From: Bacillota bacterium
GTDB taxonomy: Bacteria; Bacillota; Clostridia; Peptostreptococcales; Anaerovoracaceae
Assembly: GCA_017459895.1 (NCBI GenBank)
Contig: JAFUCA010000013.1
Span: 1 to 50,003, forward strand
DNA: 50,003 bases
Direction: 5' to 3'
The translations under genes were made by a program, and so were the position numbers. The notes under the pieces were generated by a model. The model searched no databases and was not told the DNA's origin. It was given only the letters and a program-made list of their open reading frames with translations. This document shows positions 38,707-46,837 of this stretch, in pieces. Positions within the stretch are counted from its first letter, which is position 1. Every line of letters starts with the position of its first letter.

Positions 38707-39321
38707 TCAGGTACAAAAACGGATGCTTTTGATAAACCGGGAGACGGTCCGGATTACATCGGATGTACACTCATCTGAACCGAAGCGATCGTAGCGGAGG
38801 ATATTCCCGCCCAGTTCCTCTGTGATCCTCCGGCGCAGACGAAGATTGGCTTCGGCGACCGGCTGATTATCATAGGACCGTTCCAGCCGCCGGGCATCCG
38901 CTGTCTGCTTCAGGACGCCCAGACAGGGAATCCTGCCGGACAGAGTATCATAAAGCGCGCTCCGAAAGGTTTCACAGAGAAGCTCGGAGCCGCCGATCTC
39001 ATCCAGAAGGATCAGCGGACAGGAGGAGGGAGCCTGCAGCAGACGGACCCCGGCAGTGTCGAACACCGACTGGTTCTTATAAGTAGTCCCGTCCGGACAG
39101 AAGTATTTGAAGGTATCCTCCGTGATTCCCCGGTCGGCTGCCGCGGGAGGTGTGACGGCAGCGGCACCGATGCGAAATCCCAGCGTGACACCGTCAGGGG
39201 CGATCAGCCGCTGGCTGGTGAATCCGCCGCATTCTTTCAGGTGTTCGCCCAAAACCTGTCGTATCAGTGTTGATTTGCCCGTTTGGATCGGGCCCTCTAA
39301 AAACAGAATTTTTTTCTCCAT
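38707..39321 (-). CDS. THEP1-like nucleoside-triphosphatase / P-loop NTPase
   Basis: A 204-residue P-loop protein: Walker A EGPIQTGKSTLIRQ (about 9-22), GGFTSQRL, and Walker B-like PLILLDEIGGSELLCETFRS. These match the NTPase_1 family (THEP1-type nucleoside-triphosphatases and related small kinases). The C-terminal half is more variable. The biological role is unknown. The ATG lies exactly 6 nt after a TATACT -10 (with TTGTTT 17 nt upstream) and has no Shine-Dalgarno, so the mRNA is probably leaderless. It is transcribed alone, convergent with typA. Confidence 0.82.
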   Translation of the reverse strand: MEKKILFLEGPIQTGKSTLIRQVLGEHLKECGGFTSQRLIAPDGVTLGFRIGAAAVTPPAAADRGITEDTFKYFCPDGTTYKNQSVFDTAGVRLLQAPSSCPLILLDEIGGSELLCETFRSALYDTLSGRIPCLGVLKQTADARRLERSYDNQPVAEANLRLRRRITEELGGNILRYDRFGSDECTSDVIRTVSRFIKSIRFCT

Positions 39322-39327
39322 ACATTC

Positions 39328-39356
39328 AGTATATCCTCAGATCGTTGAAAAAACAA
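39328..39356 (-). promoter_or_regulatory. Leaderless-type promoter of the NTPase gene
   Basis: Minus strand: TTGTTT (39356-39351), 17 nt, TATACT (39333-39328), 6 nt, ATG (39321). Confidence 0.7.
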
Positions 39357-39400
39357 GAAACAGGCACTAGGAGAAAATGGTAAAAAATGTTAACTTGGCA

Positions 39401-39428
39401 TTGACAAGACGATTCCGATCGGTATAAT
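39401..39428 (+). promoter_or_regulatory. Near-consensus sigma-A promoter
   Basis: TTGACA (39401-39406), 16 nt, TATAAT (39423-39428). It is the best consensus match in the window, and the first gene after it is a 44-codon ORF. Confidence 0.75.
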
Positions 39429-39490
39429 AATAATACGATCTGCGCGGATTGAATTTATTTCATCGTTAAAAGCAGAAGGGATTGAGATCA

Positions 39491-39625
39491 ATGTTGGATA
39501 ATGAAGATAAGAGATGGATATGCGAGGTTCTGAAACAGAATAATACAGAACTGGAAACTCGCCTGACACAGCGGATGGATCGGATGGACGGGCGAATGGC
39601 CGAAAACGTCATCAAAAAGTTTTAA
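39491..39625 (+). CDS. 44-residue small protein, coiled-coil-like
   Basis: A short frame beginning MLDNEDKRWICEVLKQNNTE and continuing LETRLTQRMDRMDGRMAENV to a basic end (IKKF). It is rich in Glu, Arg and Met with heptad-like spacing, reminiscent of short coiled-coil segments of Bacillota and phage proteins (R-M-D-R-M-D-G-R-M). GAAGGGATTGAG stands upstream of the ATG and a near-consensus promoter precedes it. It ends 4 nt before a Crp-type palindrome. It may be a genuine small protein or the remnant of a larger coiled-coil gene; no function is assigned. Confidence 0.55.
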   Translation: MLDNEDKRWICEVLKQNNTELETRLTQRMDRMDGRMAENVIKKF

Positions 39626-39628
39626 GAA

Positions 39629-39672
39629 ATGTTGGCACGCCAACATACAGAACCTCTGCACGGGTGTATCAT
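39629..39672 (+). promoter_or_regulatory. Crp/Fnr-type palindrome with -10 at class II distance
   Basis: ATGTTGGCACGCCAACAT (39629-39646) is a perfect 8-bp inverted repeat. A -10 (TATCAT, 39667-39672) follows 20 nt later, placing the palindrome centre near -41.5. The flanking bases (TCAAAAAGTT, then AGAAATGTT) repeat those before the Crp/Fnr gene. Confidence 0.65.
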
Positions 39673-39716
39673 AAGTGCAGATAAAGCGATTGATTATTGA
39701 CTTTTGTGACTTGCGG

Positions 39717-39747
39717 CAGAGAGACGGACTTCGGTTCCGTCTCTCTG
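39717..39747 (+). repeat. 12-bp perfect hairpin in the methyltransferase leader
   Basis: CAGAGAGACGGA (39717-39728) pairs with TCCGTCTCTCTG (39736-39747) around a 7-nt loop. Only scattered Ts follow (TGTCTTTGC), so it may be a weak terminator, an attenuator or an mRNA-stabilising stem. Confidence 0.65.
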
Positions 39748-39772
39748 TGTCTTTGCGGGAGGAAACACGATT

Positions 39773-40606
39773 ATGGAACGAATCGACTGGAACCGGCTCT
39801 GGCAGGAATACTGCGCGGAAGAAGAAATGAAAGAGGACCGTGCCTTCTGGGATGAGTTCGCTCCGAGCTACCGAAAAAAAAGAGCGGCGGGGGAAGATCC
39901 GTACGTCGAGCAGTTTTATGAGTATTCCGGGTTTGAGCCGGGGGAAACGATCTTTGATATGGGCTGCGCCTCCGGAACGCTGGCGATCCCCTTCGCAGAG
40001 AAAGGCCATGAGGTGTACGCGGCGGATTTCAGCCCGGAAATGCTGAAGCAGCTGATGGCGGGGGCGCAGGAGGCGGGCGTTTCGGAGCGGATCCATCCCA
40101 TCCGGCTGGACTGGAATGAGGACTGGACCGCCCGGCCCGACCTGCCTTTGTGCGATGTCGCGCTCTCCTCCCGATCCTTCATAACCCGTGATCTGGCCGG
40201 TGCGATCCGTAAGCTGGAGTCCGTTGCCCGCCGCAGGGTCTGCATCGGGGCCTGGGATGAACCGGCGAAGGGATACGACCGATACGCGGCTCGTTATATC
40301 GGGTATGAACGGCCGGGCTATTCCTGCTATTTCTTTATCATGAACGAACTGATGGACCGGGATCTGTTCCCAGAACTTCACTTCATCCGGCAATCCTTCC
40401 GTCTGAGACGGTATGAAAGCAGGGAGGATGCGCTGCGTACCCAGACCGCCGCATTTCAGTACGGGCTCACCGATGAGCAGATGCAAAGGCTGGAGCAATA
40501 CATTGAGGAGCACCTGGTGCGGTGCGATGAGGCAGGCAGGCAGTACTGGAGGCTTGATCACAGCGACGAATCCACCATAGCGCATATCCGGTGGGATGTG
40601 AGGTGA
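39773..40606 (+). CDS. Class I SAM-dependent methyltransferase
   Basis: A 277-residue protein. SAM motif I is FDMGCASGTLAIPFAEKGHE (about 61-80), motif II VYAADFSPEMLKQL, and motif IV-like CDVALSSRSF. The C-terminal half contains FFIMNELMDRDLFPELHFIR, typical of the uncharacterised small-molecule methyltransferases of Clostridia. The substrate is unknown. GGGAGG precedes the ATG. The gene lies downstream of a Crp-type palindrome that is repeated before the next gene, a Crp/Fnr regulator, so it is a likely member of that regulon (inference). Confidence 0.85.
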   Translation: MERIDWNRLWQEYCAEEEMKEDRAFWDEFAPSYRKKRAAGEDPYVEQFYEYSGFEPGETIFDMGCASGTLAIPFAEKGHEVYAADFSPEMLKQLMAGAQEAGVSERIHPIRLDWNEDWTARPDLPLCDVALSSRSFITRDLAGAIRKLESVARRRVCIGAWDEPAKGYDRYAARYIGYERPGYSCYFFIMNELMDRDLFPELHFIRQSFRLRRYESREDALRTQTAAFQYGLTDEQMQRLEQYIEEHLVRCDEAGRQYWRLDHSDESTIAHIRWDVR

Positions 40607-40649
40607 TCGGAACCGGGAGTGCAGACAATTTGTCAAAAAGTTATCAGAA

Positions 40650-40692
40650 ATGTTTGCAGAACAACATTTTTGATTTGCTTTTCGTGTATACT
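40650..40692 (+). promoter_or_regulatory. Crp/Fnr-type site and -10 before the regulator gene
   Basis: ATGTTTGCAGAACAACAT (40650-40667) resembles the palindrome at 39629; a -10 TATACT (40687-40692) follows 19 nt later and the ATG 6 nt after that. The site centre lies near -41 and overlaps where a -35 would be, as for class II activation. Autoregulation is inferred. Confidence 0.6.
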
Positions 40693-40698
40693 ATAGTT

Positions 40699-41397
40699 AT
40701 GCAAATCAAACATCTGGAGAACATCATAGGCAGCGGGCTGTTCCGGTATCTCAGGAAATCCGATTATATCGACGCGCTTGAACAGCTGAACATTACGAAC
40801 AAGAGCTACAAAAAGGGCGAGATCATCTACTACGAAGGGGATATCATCGACGCTCTTTGTATTGTGGAACGGGGCAGCGTCCGGGGGGAGAAGACCTATC
40901 CGAACGGAGAGATCCACATCGTTTCGATCTTTGATGAGGGATCGATCTTCTGCCTTGAGGTTTCGGTGTCCAGAATGAAGACCACACCCATCGACATCAT
41001 CGCCAACGAGCAGTGCCGGGTGATCTATATCTCCATGCAGTCGATTGAGGCATCTGCATTCAGCGATAAGATGCACAGCGCCCTGATCGAGATGCTGGCC
41101 GACGACAATATCCGCATGACCCATAAGGTCGAGATCCTGGCGGAGCGGGGCCTGCGCAGCCGTGTGCTGGTCTACCTGAACGTTCTGGCGAGAAAGTCGG
41201 GAACGGATACGGTCAGCGTGAAAATGAGCCGCGAGCAGATGGCCCAGTATCTGTGCGTCAACCGCAGCGCCCTGTCCAATGAGCTGAACAAGATGAAGCG
41301 GGAAGGCCTGATCGACTTCAAACGGGGCCAGTTCCGGCTGCTGAAGCCTCTCGTGGATCCTGCCGATCAAACAGAGGATCCCTCAGAAAGCATCTGA
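40699..41397 (+). CDS. Crp/Fnr-family transcriptional regulator
   Basis: A 232-residue protein: cyclic-nucleotide-binding-like barrel (about 20-120: GEIIYYEGDIIDALCIVERG, FDEGSIFCLEV), dimerisation helix and a C-terminal HTH_Crp (SREQMAQYLCVNRSALSNEL, about 175-194). It lacks the N-terminal cysteine cluster of Fnr, so it does not bind a 4Fe-4S centre that way; heme- or effector-binding HcpR/DNR-like behaviour is possible. The start at 40699 is chosen because a TATACT -10 ends 6 nt upstream; the frame is open further up but has no ribosome binding site. The mRNA is probably leaderless and autoregulated. Confidence 0.88.
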   Translation: MQIKHLENIIGSGLFRYLRKSDYIDALEQLNITNKSYKKGEIIYYEGDIIDALCIVERGSVRGEKTYPNGEIHIVSIFDEGSIFCLEVSVSRMKTTPIDIIANEQCRVIYISMQSIEASAFSDKMHSALIEMLADDNIRMTHKVEILAERGLRSRVLVYLNVLARKSGTDTVSVKMSREQMAQYLCVNRSALSNELNKMKREGLIDFKRGQFRLLKPLVDPADQTEDPSESI

Positions 41398-41426
41398 AAT
41401 TTGTGATAGTATTTTTCCTCAGGAAA

Positions 41427-41477
41427 TGGTAAAATAATTTATCTGTATCGTTTTATTTTTGTTTTTTTGCGCGATAC
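41427..41477 (+). promoter_or_regulatory. Extended -10 promoter and leader hairpin of pyruvate carboxylase
   Basis: TGG-TAAAAT (-10 at 41430-41435) starts a ~70-nt leader. Within it GTATCG (41445-41450) pairs with CGATAC (41472-41477), with long T runs in the loop. Confidence 0.55.
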
Positions 41478-41511
41478 GGACGATTTTAATATACAAAAAG
41501 GAGACTTAGAT

Positions 41512-44500
41512 ATGGAAGAAATCAGGAAATTCAAGCGCGTGCTCGTTGCCAACCGCGGTGAGATCGCGATCCGGATTTTCAGAGCCTGTAAGGAGCTTGG
41601 TATCAGGAGCGTTGCGATCTATTCCGCAGAGGACAAGAACACACTGTTCCGGACCAAGGCGGATGAGTCCTACCAGATCGGCCGGGGCAAGGCACCGGTC
41701 GATGCGTATCTGGCCATTGATGAGATCATCGATCTGGCCAAATCCAAGGGGATCGAGGCGATCCATCCGGGATATGGTTTTCTTTCCGAAAATACAGCCT
41801 TTGCGAAGGCCTGTGAAGCGGCGGGCATCGTGTTCATCGGACCGGATTATCACATGATGGATAATCTGGGTGACAAGGTGAAATCCAAGATCATTGCAAA
41901 CTCCGTGGGAGTTCCGACGATTCCGGGCAATACGGAGACCGTTCCGGATGTGGAGACGGCGCTGGCCTTCGCGGAGGACTGCGGATATCCGGTCATGCTC
42001 AAGGCAGCGGCCGGCGGCGGCGGACGGGGCATGCGGATCGTGCGCGGCGCAGAGGAGATGAAGGATCAGTTTATCAGTGCCAGAAGCGAAGCCGCCAAGG
42101 CCTTCGGCATCGACGATATCTTCATCGAGAAATATCTGGAGCGGCCGAAGCACATCGAGGTGCAGGTGCTGGGAGACAACCACGGCAATGTGGTCCATCT
42201 CTATGAACGGGACTGTTCCATCCAGCGGCGGCATCAGAAAGTCATCGAGTTCACCCCGGCCCTGAACATTTCCGACGAGCTGCGCCAGCGGCTCTGCCAG
42301 GATGCCATTAAGATCGCGAAGGCCGTCGATTACCGGAGCGCCGGAACGGTAGAGTTCCTGATCGATAAGGACGAAAACCACTACTTCATCGAGATGAATC
42401 CGCGGATCCAGGTGGAGCATACCGTGACCGAGATGACCACCGGGATCGATCTGGTTCAGTCCCAGATCCTGATCGCCGAGGGGTATGCTCTCGACTCGCC
42501 GCAGGTCGGCATCGTGCAGGAGCAGATTCAGCCCAGAGGCTATGCGATCCAGTGCCGTGTGACGACCGAGGATCCGATGAACGGATTCGCGCCGGATACC
42601 GGTGTCATCACGAAGTACAACAGCCCGGGGGGCTTTGGCATCCGGCTGGATGCCGGCAACGCCTTCGTCGGGGCGGAGATCTCTCCGTACTACGACAGCC
42701 TTCTGGTCAAGGTGACCTCCTGGGCGAGGAATTTCGCGGACGCGGCGGAAAAGGCCGGCCGCGCGCTGAAGGAAATGAATGTCAAGGGCGTCAAGACCAA
42801 CCGTACCTTCCTGCTGAACGTGCTGAACCACCCGGTCTTCCGGGAGGGCGGATGCGATACCGGGTTCATCGCCGATCATCCGCAGCTTCTGAACGTTCAG
42901 CCGAAGGAAGATAAGGAACTGAAGGTCCTGACCTTCCTGGGAGAGAAGTACGTCAACGGCAACCGGGGCGTCAAACCCGATTTCAACGTGCCCGTATTCC
43001 CGCGGATCAAACCGGGTGAGATCCAGCCTTTGCGCGGAACGAAACAGCTGATCGATGAGAAGGGGCCGGAGGGCGTCGTCGAATGGATACGGGGGCAGGA
43101 GAAGCTGCTGATGACCGATACCAGCATGCGGGATGCCCAGCAGTCCCTGATGGCGACCCGTGTGCGGACCGTGGATATGGAGAAGATCGCCCCGGCGGTC
43201 GCGCTGTACGGCAGAGACCTGTTCTCCCTGGAGATGTGGGGCGGAGCGACCTTTGATACGGCATTCCGGTTCCTGAACGAATCCCCCTGGGAGCGTCTGG
43301 AAACGCTGCGGGAGAAGATCCCCAACATCATGTTCCAGATGCTGCTGCGGGGTGCCAATGCCGTCGGCTACAAGAACTACCCGGATAACGTGATCCGCCG
43401 GTTCGTGAAGGAAGCGGCTGCCTCCGGAATCGACGTGTTCCGCATCTTCGATTCCCTCAACTGGATCGAAGGCATGAGCGTGGCGCTGGACGAAACCCTG
43501 AACCAGGGCAAGCTGGCGGAGGCCTGCATCTGCTATACGGGCGACATTCTCGACGAGAAACGGGATAAATACAGTTTGCAGTATTATGTCAACATGGCGA
43601 AGGAACTGGAGAAACGGGGCTCTCACATCCTCGGAATCAAGGATATGTCCGGTCTGATCAAGCCGATGGCGGCCCAGAAACTGATCACGGCGCTGAAGAA
43701 CGAGATCGGCATTCCGATCCATCTGCATACCCACGATACCAGCGGCAATGGCGTGGCGACCCTGATGATGGCCGCCGGCGCCGGAGTGGATATCGTCGAC
43801 GCAGCCTTCAACAGCATGTCCGGACTGACCAGTCAGCCGGCTCTGAACTCCATCGCAGCTGCGCTGGACGGAACGGACCGCGACCCGGGCCTGGACATGG
43901 ATGGGATCCAGAGGATCTCCGATTACTGGGCTGATGTGCGTCCGGTCTATAAGCAGTTCGAATCGGACATGCAGACCGGATCGGCTGAGATCTACAAATA
44001 CGAGATGCCGGGAGGACAGTACTCCAACCTGAAGTCCCAGGTGGAGAGCTTCGGCCTCGGACATAAGTTCCAGGAAGTCAAGGATATGTACAAGACCGTC
44101 AACGAGATGCTGGGAGACATCGTCAAGGTCACCCCGTCCTCCAAGGCAGTGGGCGACATGGCGATCTTCATGGTGCAGAACGATCTGACGCCGGACAACA
44201 TCTACGAGAAGGCGAAGGACATCGACTTCCCGGATTCCATCGTTTCCTTCTTCGAGGGAATGATGGGCCAGCCGGTGGGCGGTTTCCCGGATAAGCTCCA
44301 AAAGCTGGTGCTCCACGGCAAAGAGCCGATCACCTGCCGGCCGGGCGAGCTGCTGCCGGACGAAGATTTCGACGGAATCAAACAGATGCTCCGGGAGAAG
44401 CACGGCCTGGAAGGCACCGAGCAGGAAGCGCTGAGCTACGCGCTGTACCCGAAGGTCTTCGAGGACTACCTGGATTCTCTCAAGAAAAAGGGCAACTTCC

Positions 44501-44952
44501 GCCTGATGGGCAGCGATATCTTCTTCCACGGCCTGAGAGAAGGGGAGACCTGTGAGGTCAAGGTCCGGGAAGGCAAGGAGCTGGTGGTGCGCCTGTCCAA
44601 TGCCCGTGATATGGACGAGGAGGGCTACCGGGATGTGGTCTTCGAGGTCAACGGACTGAGAAGCGCGGTCAAGATCAAGGACGAAGCGGCATCCATCGTG
44701 CAGTCCGGATCGCAGATCATCTATGCAGACACCGAGGATCCGGCGGAGATCGGCGCCAACATCCCGGGGACGATCCTGAAGGTTCTGGTTGCCGAGGGCG
44801 ACGAGGTCGAGGAGAAGCAGCCCATCGCCGTCATCGAGGCGATGAAAATGGAAACGAACATCCTCGCGTCCATGAAGGGAACCGTCGACAAGATCTACGT
44901 CCGTGAGGGACAGCAGGTCAAAGCCGGCGAGATGGTCGTGAAGCTGAAGTAA
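41512..44952 (+). CDS. pyc: Pyruvate carboxylase (single-chain)
   Basis: A 1146-residue biotin enzyme making oxaloacetate from pyruvate, bicarbonate and ATP. Biotin carboxylase (1-450): RVLVANRGEIAIRIFRACKE, AAAGGGGRGMRIV, EMNPRIQVEHTVTEM. Carboxyltransferase (about 525-800): LLMTDTSMRDAQQSLMATRV, FRIFDSLNWIEG, HLHTHDTSGNGV. C-terminal biotinyl domain with VIEAMKMETNI, the lysine being biotinylated. The length is the family norm. The start at 41512 follows AAAAGGAG; an upstream frame start (41467) is rejected. It supplies C4 acids for anabolism or succinate formation. A small membrane protein gene follows 15 nt later. Confidence 0.97.
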   Translation: MEEIRKFKRVLVANRGEIAIRIFRACKELGIRSVAIYSAEDKNTLFRTKADESYQIGRGKAPVDAYLAIDEIIDLAKSKGIEAIHPGYGFLSENTAFAKACEAAGIVFIGPDYHMMDNLGDKVKSKIIANSVGVPTIPGNTETVPDVETALAFAEDCGYPVMLKAAAGGGGRGMRIVRGAEEMKDQFISARSEAAKAFGIDDIFIEKYLERPKHIEVQVLGDNHGNVVHLYERDCSIQRRHQKVIEFTPALNISDELRQRLCQDAIKIAKAVDYRSAGTVEFLIDKDENHYFIEMNPRIQVEHTVTEMTTGIDLVQSQILIAEGYALDSPQVGIVQEQIQPRGYAIQCRVTTEDPMNGFAPDTGVITKYNSPGGFGIRLDAGNAFVGAEISPYYDSLLVKVTSWARNFADAAEKAGRALKEMNVKGVKTNRTFLLNVLNHPVFREGGCDTGFIADHPQLLNVQPKEDKELKVLTFLGEKYVNGNRGVKPDFNVPVFPRIKPGEIQPLRGTKQLIDEKGPEGVVEWIRGQEKLLMTDTSMRDAQQSLMATRVRTVDMEKIAPAVALYGRDLFSLEMWGGATFDTAFRFLNESPWERLETLREKIPNIMFQMLLRGANAVGYKNYPDNVIRRFVKEAAASGIDVFRIFDSLNWIEGMSVALDETLNQGKLAEACICYTGDILDEKRDKYSLQYYVNMAKELEKRGSHILGIKDMSGLIKPMAAQKLITALKNEIGIPIHLHTHDTSGNGVATLMMAAGAGVDIVDAAFNSMSGLTSQPALNSIAAALDGTDRDPGLDMDGIQRISDYWADVRPVYKQFESDMQTGSAEIYKYEMPGGQYSNLKSQVESFGLGHKFQEVKDMYKTVNEMLGDIVKVTPSSKAVGDMAIFMVQNDLTPDNIYEKAKDIDFPDSIVSFFEGMMGQPVGGFPDKLQKLVLHGKEPITCRPGELLPDEDFDGIKQMLREKHGLEGTEQEALSYALYPKVFEDYLDSLKKKGNFRLMGSDIFFHGLREGETCEVKVREGKELVVRLSNARDMDEEGYRDVVFEVNGLRSAVKIKDEAASIVQSGSQIIYADTEDPAEIGANIPGTILKVLVAEGDEVEEKQPIAVIEAMKMETNILASMKGTVDKIYVREGQQVKAGEMVVKLK

Positions 44953-44967
44953 GAAGGAGGCGACCGA

Positions 44968-45198
44968 ATGTTTGACGGACCTATTGGCAAGATCATACTG
45001 TTCTGGATCTTCATGATCGGCGCCCTGTTCTTCGCAAGGGTTCTGGGCTTCAACGGAGATACGAAAACTACCGTGATATTCCTGATCGCCTGCGCCCTGA
45101 TCTATGTAGTCTGGGTCATAGGCCGGGTCATGGCGAAACGCCGGCGGGAGAACGAGGAATATACGGGCCCTGCGCCGAAGAAGGGGAAGCGCAGATAA
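44968..45198 (+). CDS. Small membrane protein (76 aa, two TM helices)
   Basis: A 76-residue protein with two hydrophobic helices (about 8-27 and 34-54) separated by a short GFNGDTKT loop, and a very basic C-terminal tail (MAKRRRENEE ... KKGKRR). No family is recognised. A perfect AAGGAGGCG lies before the ATG, 15 nt after the pyc stop, so it is co-transcribed with pyruvate carboxylase. The basic tail suggests cytoplasmic contact with nucleic acid, ribosome or acidic lipids (inference). Confidence 0.75.
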   Translation: MFDGPIGKIILFWIFMIGALFFARVLGFNGDTKTTVIFLIACALIYVVWVIGRVMAKRRRENEEYTGPAPKKGKRR

Positions 45199-45215
45199 AC
45201 GGACCCAGAGAATAA

Positions 45216-45255
45216 AAAAAGAGGCTGCCGCCGCAGAGGCGGGCCTCTTTTTTGA
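45216..45255. terminator. Bidirectional terminator between pyc and the L,D-transpeptidase gene
   Basis: AAAAAGAGGC and its partner GCCTCTTTTTT flank CCGCC/GGCGG, giving a long stem with A and T tracts on either side. Confidence 0.85.
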
Positions 45256-45267
45256 AGTTTCGCGCGT

Positions 45268-46665
45268 TTAGTAATGGACAATCACCGGTGTCCCGTAATC
45301 CACCATCTCGTAGAGCTTCGGGATGGTCGAGGGGGGCATGTTGACGCAGCCGTGGCTGCCGTTTGTGATCCAGATGTCCCCGCCGAATTCGGTGCGCCAG
45401 CTGGCGTCATGCATTCCGTAGGATCCGCCGAGAAATGCCATCCAGTAGTGGACGAAGCTGGAATACTTGCTTCCGTCGATGTTCCTTCCTTTCAGGTTGA
45501 TATCCCGGGCCTTGTTCAGGACAGAGTACAGGCCCGTTGGGGTGGTGGTGCCGTAGTTGCGGCAGCCGGTAACAACATCACTGGAAAATGCCTTCCTGCC
45601 GTCCTTGAAAAAGATCAGCTTCTGCTTCGTGACGTCGATATCGATGTAGGTATTGCCGATGTTCAGGGAGTACTCTCCGTACCCGGTGGTCGCCCAGACC
45701 GGCTGGCGGGAAACGTCCTTGTGGGAATTGATGTCCTCAATCAGCTGAGCGGCTTCCCCCTCCTGATCCACCGACCATCCGTAGGTGCCGTTATCGATAT
45801 CGAAGGTCTTGCCGGTGAGGGAGGTGAAGCTTCGCTTCCTGCCGACATTGTCGTATTTATCGGCGATCCCGGCAACGAATTTCGCGACCGCTTCCGGATC
45901 CGCTTCCCCGGAAAGGTTGTCCTGCATCAGCGCCTCCAGATCCTGGCGGGTGATCGTCATGGAATCCTCTCCCAGGTCATAGACGATCTTCTGGTTCAGA
46001 TACGTCCGGCAGAACGTCTGGTAGGCCAGCAGCTGCGGATCATCGCTCTTGACTTCGGGAATGGCGGTGTAATTCGACTCGTCGTACTGAAACACCGTTT
46101 CCCCCAGTTCGATGCAGGTCAGGATGTCCTGAAAAAACTTCTCCGTATCCGGCTTGCTCCCGTAGACCTCCTCGACGATCCTGAAGTCCGGATCGTTCAG
46201 ATCGACATAGGCATCCGTCGTTTCGGTGACGGTCCCGCGCTGCAGGTAATTCGATTCGAGGACGCTTTTTTTGAATTTCCGGCCCACCTTGTCCACCTTC
46301 ATCGGAATGCGGACCGATACCGGCACATTCAGATAGTGGTTCATCGCAGACAAGACCTTGTGGTTCTTTTTGACGTTTCGGACCTGGTCGCCGATATTAT
46401 AGGTGCACTTCACGTTGCGGATCGTGCCCAGAGGCTCATCCATGGTGCCGGTCACCAGGATGTCGCCGGCATTCCACGCCTCCGTGATGGTATCGATGGC
46501 ATCATCATAATCCATATCATAGACCCGCACGCCATTGATAATATAGCCTGCAGGAAAATGCCGGTCGGTATAATCGGCGGTGGACAGGTATTTCGATGTC
46601 ATCGCGCCCAGCGCTCCGGCGCAGATGCAGATCAGTACAGCAATAAATATCAGTGCTTTTCTCAT
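45268..46665 (-). CDS. L,D-transpeptidase (YkuD) with peptidoglycan-binding domain
   Basis: A 465-residue exported protein: an N-terminal signal-anchor (MRKALIFIAVLICICAGALG), a PG_binding_4-like domain repeated over about 30-300, and a C-terminal YkuD domain. The catalytic region is visible as YGMHDASWRTEFGG and ITNGSHGCVNMP, with the active-site cysteine in SHGCVN. It would form 3-3 cross-links or attach groups to peptidoglycan outside the cell. The ATG at 46665 is preferred because AGAGG lies 6 nt upstream; the ATG at 46671 directly abuts that site. Confidence 0.9.
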   Translation of the reverse strand: MRKALIFIAVLICICAGALGAMTSKYLSTADYTDRHFPAGYIINGVRVYDMDYDDAIDTITEAWNAGDILVTGTMDEPLGTIRNVKCTYNIGDQVRNVKKNHKVLSAMNHYLNVPVSVRIPMKVDKVGRKFKKSVLESNYLQRGTVTETTDAYVDLNDPDFRIVEEVYGSKPDTEKFFQDILTCIELGETVFQYDESNYTAIPEVKSDDPQLLAYQTFCRTYLNQKIVYDLGEDSMTITRQDLEALMQDNLSGEADPEAVAKFVAGIADKYDNVGRKRSFTSLTGKTFDIDNGTYGWSVDQEGEAAQLIEDINSHKDVSRQPVWATTGYGEYSLNIGNTYIDIDVTKQKLIFFKDGRKAFSSDVVTGCRNYGTTTPTGLYSVLNKARDINLKGRNIDGSKYSSFVHYWMAFLGGSYGMHDASWRTEFGGDIWITNGSHGCVNMPPSTIPKLYEMVDYGTPVIVHY

Positions 46666-46797
46666 AGTCATCCTCTTCGTACAGATTGGCAGAACGTGTG
46701 CAAAAAAGCAGAACGCACATACCAGATATAGTATATTTGATTTGCGGGATGTTTTAAAGAAAAATCTGGATTAATACTTAAAAAACACATCGGACAG

Positions 46798-46806
46798 TGG
46801 TAGAAT
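46798..46806 (+). promoter_or_regulatory. dnaE: Extended -10 promoter of dnaE
   Basis: TGG-TAGAAT, with the -10 at 46801-46806, about 30 nt before the ATG, leaving room for GGAAAGGA. Confidence 0.5.
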
Positions 46807-46837
46807 AACATCATATATTTCGGAAAGGACGGGCTCG

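Noticed and set aside
41445-41477. Hairpin in the pyc leader as a terminator or known riboswitch
   Set aside because: The T runs are in the loop, not after the stem, and no known aptamer pattern is seen.
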